DNA of 5,915 nt, taken from positions 49,535 through 55,449 of the forward strand of contig KL568624.1 in NCBI GenBank assembly GCA_000715605.1, read 5' to 3'. Of the stretch, positions 4,095 to 5,915 are shown piece after piece. The notes below the pieces were generated by a model. It was given only the letters and a program-made list of their open reading frames with translations, did not search any database and was not told the origin of the DNA. Numbering within the stretch: the stretch's first letter is position 1; each line of letters opens with the position of its first letter. Made by a program: the position numbers and the translations under genes. Source of the DNA: Streptomyces speibonae. Its GTDB lineage: Bacteria > Actinomycetota > Actinomycetes > Streptomycetales > Streptomycetaceae.

Positions 4095-5876
4095 GTGCCT
4101 CAACTACGTCTCGCCCTGAATCAGATCGACTCGAGCGTCGGTGACCTCGCCGGCAACGCCGAAACGATTGTCCGCTGGACCCGGCACTCCGCCGAACAGG
4201 GGGCGCACCTCGTCGCGTTCCCGGAGATGGTGCTGACCGGGTACCCCGTCGAGGATCTCGCCCTCAGGTCGTCGTTCGTGGAAGCGTCGCGGGCCGGCCT
4301 GCGCGCGCTCGCGGCGCGGCTCGCCGAGGAGGGGCTCGGCGGTCTTCCGGTGATCGTCGGGTATCTCGACCGCAGCGCCGCCGCGCAGCCCAAGTACGGG
4401 CAGCCGGCCGGTGCGCCGCAGAACGCCGGCGCGGTGCTGTACGGGGGTGAGGTGGTGCTCGGCTTCGCCAAGCACCACCTGCCGAACTACGGCGTCTTCG
4501 ACGAGTTCCGGTACTTCGTGCCCGGCGACACCATGCCGGTGGTACGGGTGGGGGGTGTCGATGTCGCGCTCGCCATCTGCGAGGACCTCTGGCAGGACGG
4601 GGGGCGGGTGCCCGCGGCGCGGTCGGCGCGGGCCGGGCTGCTGCTCTCCATCAACGCCTCGCCGTACGAGCGGGACAAGGACGACACCCGGCTGGAGCTC
4701 GTGCGCAAGCGGGCGCAGGAGGCCGGGTGCACGACCGCGTACCTCGCGATGATGGGCGGGCAGGACGAGCTCGTCTTCGACGGGGACTCGATCGTGGTGG
4801 ACCGGGACGGTGAGGTGGTGGCGCGGGCGCCGCAGTTCGCCGAGGCGTGCGTCGTGGTCGATCTGGAGCTGCCCGGTGCGGTGGCCGACGCGCCGGAGGG
4901 GGTCGTGGACGACGGGCTGCGGATCGACCGGGTGGTGCTGTCGGAGGAGCCGGCGCCGGCGCACGACGCGGGCGAGACGGGCGAGACGGGCGAGGCGGGC
5001 GGGAACGCCGGGGGGTACGCCGCGCGGCTCGACGACGACGAGGAGGTGTACTCCGCGCTGGTCGTGGGGTTGCGGGCGTATGTCCGGAAGAACGGGTTCC
5101 GGTCGGTGCTGATCGGGCTGTCCGGAGGGATCGACTCGGCGCTGGTCGCCGCGATCGCCTGCGACGCGGTGGGCGCGGAGAACGTGTACGGCGTGTCGAT
5201 GCCGTCGAAGTACTCCTCGGAGCACTCCAAGGACGACGCGGCGGAGCTGGCGCGGCGGACCGGGCTGAACTTCCGGACCGTGGCGATCGAGCCGATGTTC
5301 GACGCGTACATGGGGGCGCTGGAGCTCACGGGGCTGGCGGAGGAGAACCTCCAGTCGCGGCTGCGGGGGACGCTGCTGATGGCCCTCTCCAACGAGGAGG
5401 GGCACATCGTGCTGGCGCCGGGGAACAAGTCGGAGCTGGCGGTGGGATACTCGACGCTGTACGGGGACTCGGTCGGGGCGTACGGGCCGATCAAGGACGT
5501 GTACAAGACGTCGGTGTTCCGGCTGGCGGAGTGGCGCAACCGGGCGGCGGTTCAGCGGGGGCAGACGCCGCCGATTCCGGAGAACTCGATCTCGAAGCCG
5601 CCGAGTGCGGAGCTGCGGCCGGGGCAGGTGGACACGGACTCGCTGCCGGACTATCCGGTGCTGGACGCGATCCTGGCGCTGTACGTGGACCAGGACCGGG
5701 GGGCGGACGAGATCGTCGCGGCCGGGTTCGACGCGGAGCTGGTGGCTAAGACGCTGCGGATGGTGGACCGGGCGGAGTACAAGCGGCGCCAGTACCCGCC
5801 GGGGACGAAGATCTCCCCGAAGGGCTTCGGCAAGGACCGCCGCCTCCCGATCACGAACGGCTGGCGCGAGGGCTGA
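4095..5876 (+). CDS. nadE: Glutamine-dependent NAD+ synthetase
   Basis: 593 residues. It catalyses the last step of NAD+ synthesis: deamido-NAD+ (nicotinic acid adenine dinucleotide) is amidated using ATP and glutamine. The N-terminal nitrilase-type glutaminase domain (about 1-275) carries the expected Glu-Lys-Cys triad: E44 in FPEMVLTGYP, K126 in AKHHLPNYG and C162 in ICEDLW. A linker (about 276-310) contains a GETGETGEAGG stretch. The C-terminal synthetase domain has the PP-loop SGGIDSA (343-349), SKYSSEHSKDDA (371-382), QSRLRGTLLMALSN (420-433), APGNKSELAVGYSTLYGD (441-458) and the closing GKDRRLPITNGW. Nothing essential appears to be missing. The GTG at 4095 is chosen because the product then begins with the conserved PQLRLALNQID and lies seven bases after a -10 box; a TTG at 4074 in the same frame is inside the promoter. 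Ammonia released in the first domain should be channelled to the second, as in other bifunctional NadE enzymes. Confidence 0.96.
   Translation: MPQLRLALNQIDSSVGDLAGNAETIVRWTRHSAEQGAHLVAFPEMVLTGYPVEDLALRSSFVEASRAGLRALAARLAEEGLGGLPVIVGYLDRSAAAQPKYGQPAGAPQNAGAVLYGGEVVLGFAKHHLPNYGVFDEFRYFVPGDTMPVVRVGGVDVALAICEDLWQDGGRVPAARSARAGLLLSINASPYERDKDDTRLELVRKRAQEAGCTTAYLAMMGGQDELVFDGDSIVVDRDGEVVARAPQFAEACVVVDLELPGAVADAPEGVVDDGLRIDRVVLSEEPAPAHDAGETGETGEAGGNAGGYAARLDDDEEVYSALVVGLRAYVRKNGFRSVLIGLSGGIDSALVAAIACDAVGAENVYGVSMPSKYSSEHSKDDAAELARRTGLNFRTVAIEPMFDAYMGALELTGLAEENLQSRLRGTLLMALSNEEGHIVLAPGNKSELAVGYSTLYGDSVGAYGPIKDVYKTSVFRLAEWRNRAAVQRGQTPPIPENSISKPPSAELRPGQVDTDSLPDYPVLDAILALYVDQDRGADEIVAAGFDAELVAKTLRMVDRAEYKRRQYPPGTKISPKGFGKDRRLPITNGWREG
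4970..4996 (+). repeat. 9-bp in-frame repeat in the nadE interdomain linker
   Basis: GGGCGAGAC at 4970-4978 and 4979-4987, then GGGCGAGGC at 4988-4996, followed by a further GGGCGGG. The repeats keep the reading frame and encode GETGETGEAGG in the linker between the glutaminase and synthetase domains. Copy-number change here would lengthen or shorten a flexible linker without breaking the enzyme. Confidence 0.7.
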
Positions 5877-5885
5877 ATGCGCATG

Positions 5886-5904
5886 CCTGCGGCGCAGCCG
5901 CGGG
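5886..5904 (+). terminator. Hairpin terminator after nadE
   Basis: CCTGCGGC (5886-5893) pairs with GCCGCGGG (5897-5904) across a GCA loop. That gives eight base pairs, one of them a T-G wobble, starting 10 bases after the nadE stop. There is no U-tract; the downstream sequence is G-rich and the window ends soon after. Confidence 0.55.
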
Positions 5905-5915
5905 TGCGGTGGGGG

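Noticed and set aside
4104..5405. 433-codon minus-strand open frame opposite nadE
   Set aside because: The frame mirrors the third-position GC bias of nadE, which has every catalytic motif; the translation is Arg/His/Pro-rich and unrecognisable.
4847..5749. 300-codon plus-strand frame overlapping nadE
   Set aside because: Low-complexity Gly/Arg/Ala translation fully inside the nadE synthetase domain; a frame shadow.

Overview
The window is about 5.9 kb of very GC-rich DNA whose gene content and codon usage point to a Streptomyces chromosome, or a close actinomycete relative. The strongest evidence is a glutamine synthetase-like protein that closely resembles, from memory, Streptomyces GlnA2. 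It lies near a glutamine-dependent NAD+ synthetase, as I recall glnA2 and nadE lying a few genes apart in S. coelicolor.

Layout, left to right. (1) 1-342, plus strand: the 3' end of a DinB/DUF664-type gene. (2) A strong hairpin at 348-388 separates it from the convergent glnA2 (402-1763, minus strand), a GSI-type gamma-glutamylpolyamine synthetase homologue. (3) 1764-2074 is non-coding. It holds the glnA2 leader, a GlnR-like half-box, a CACGACAG direct repeat, a one-base-loop G-quadruplex motif and a degenerate G-rich tandem repeat that would be C-rich in the minus-strand transcript. (4) 2075-2518, minus strand: an Rrf2-family regulator that looks like the nitric-oxide sensor NsrR, with a predicted leaderless promoter overlapped by a dyad. 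(5) 2519-2686 is a divergent promoter region with a 12-bp perfect palindrome and a three-copy operator-like repeat. (6) 2687-3978, plus strand: a two-gene unit, DUF3105 then DUF305, joined by a GTGA start/stop overlap. Both products are predicted to be membrane-anchored with the bulk of the protein outside the cell. (7) 3969-4053: a 17-bp tandem repeat that starts inside the last codons of the DUF305 gene. (8) 4095-5876, plus strand: nadE, with a predicted leaderless GTG start and a terminator-like hairpin at 5886-5904.

Functionally, glnA2 and nadE are ATP-dependent enzymes of nitrogen and cofactor metabolism. The central part looks like a small stress module: a probable Fe-S/NO sensor transcribed away from a pair of exported, His/Met-rich proteins of unknown function whose DUF305 member belongs to a family with copper-binding members. 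No mobile element, RNA gene or CRISPR array was seen. The most interesting parts are the divergent NsrR / DUF3105-DUF305 region with its repeated operator-like sites, the altered ammonium pocket of GlnA2, and the 17-bp repeat array before nadE.
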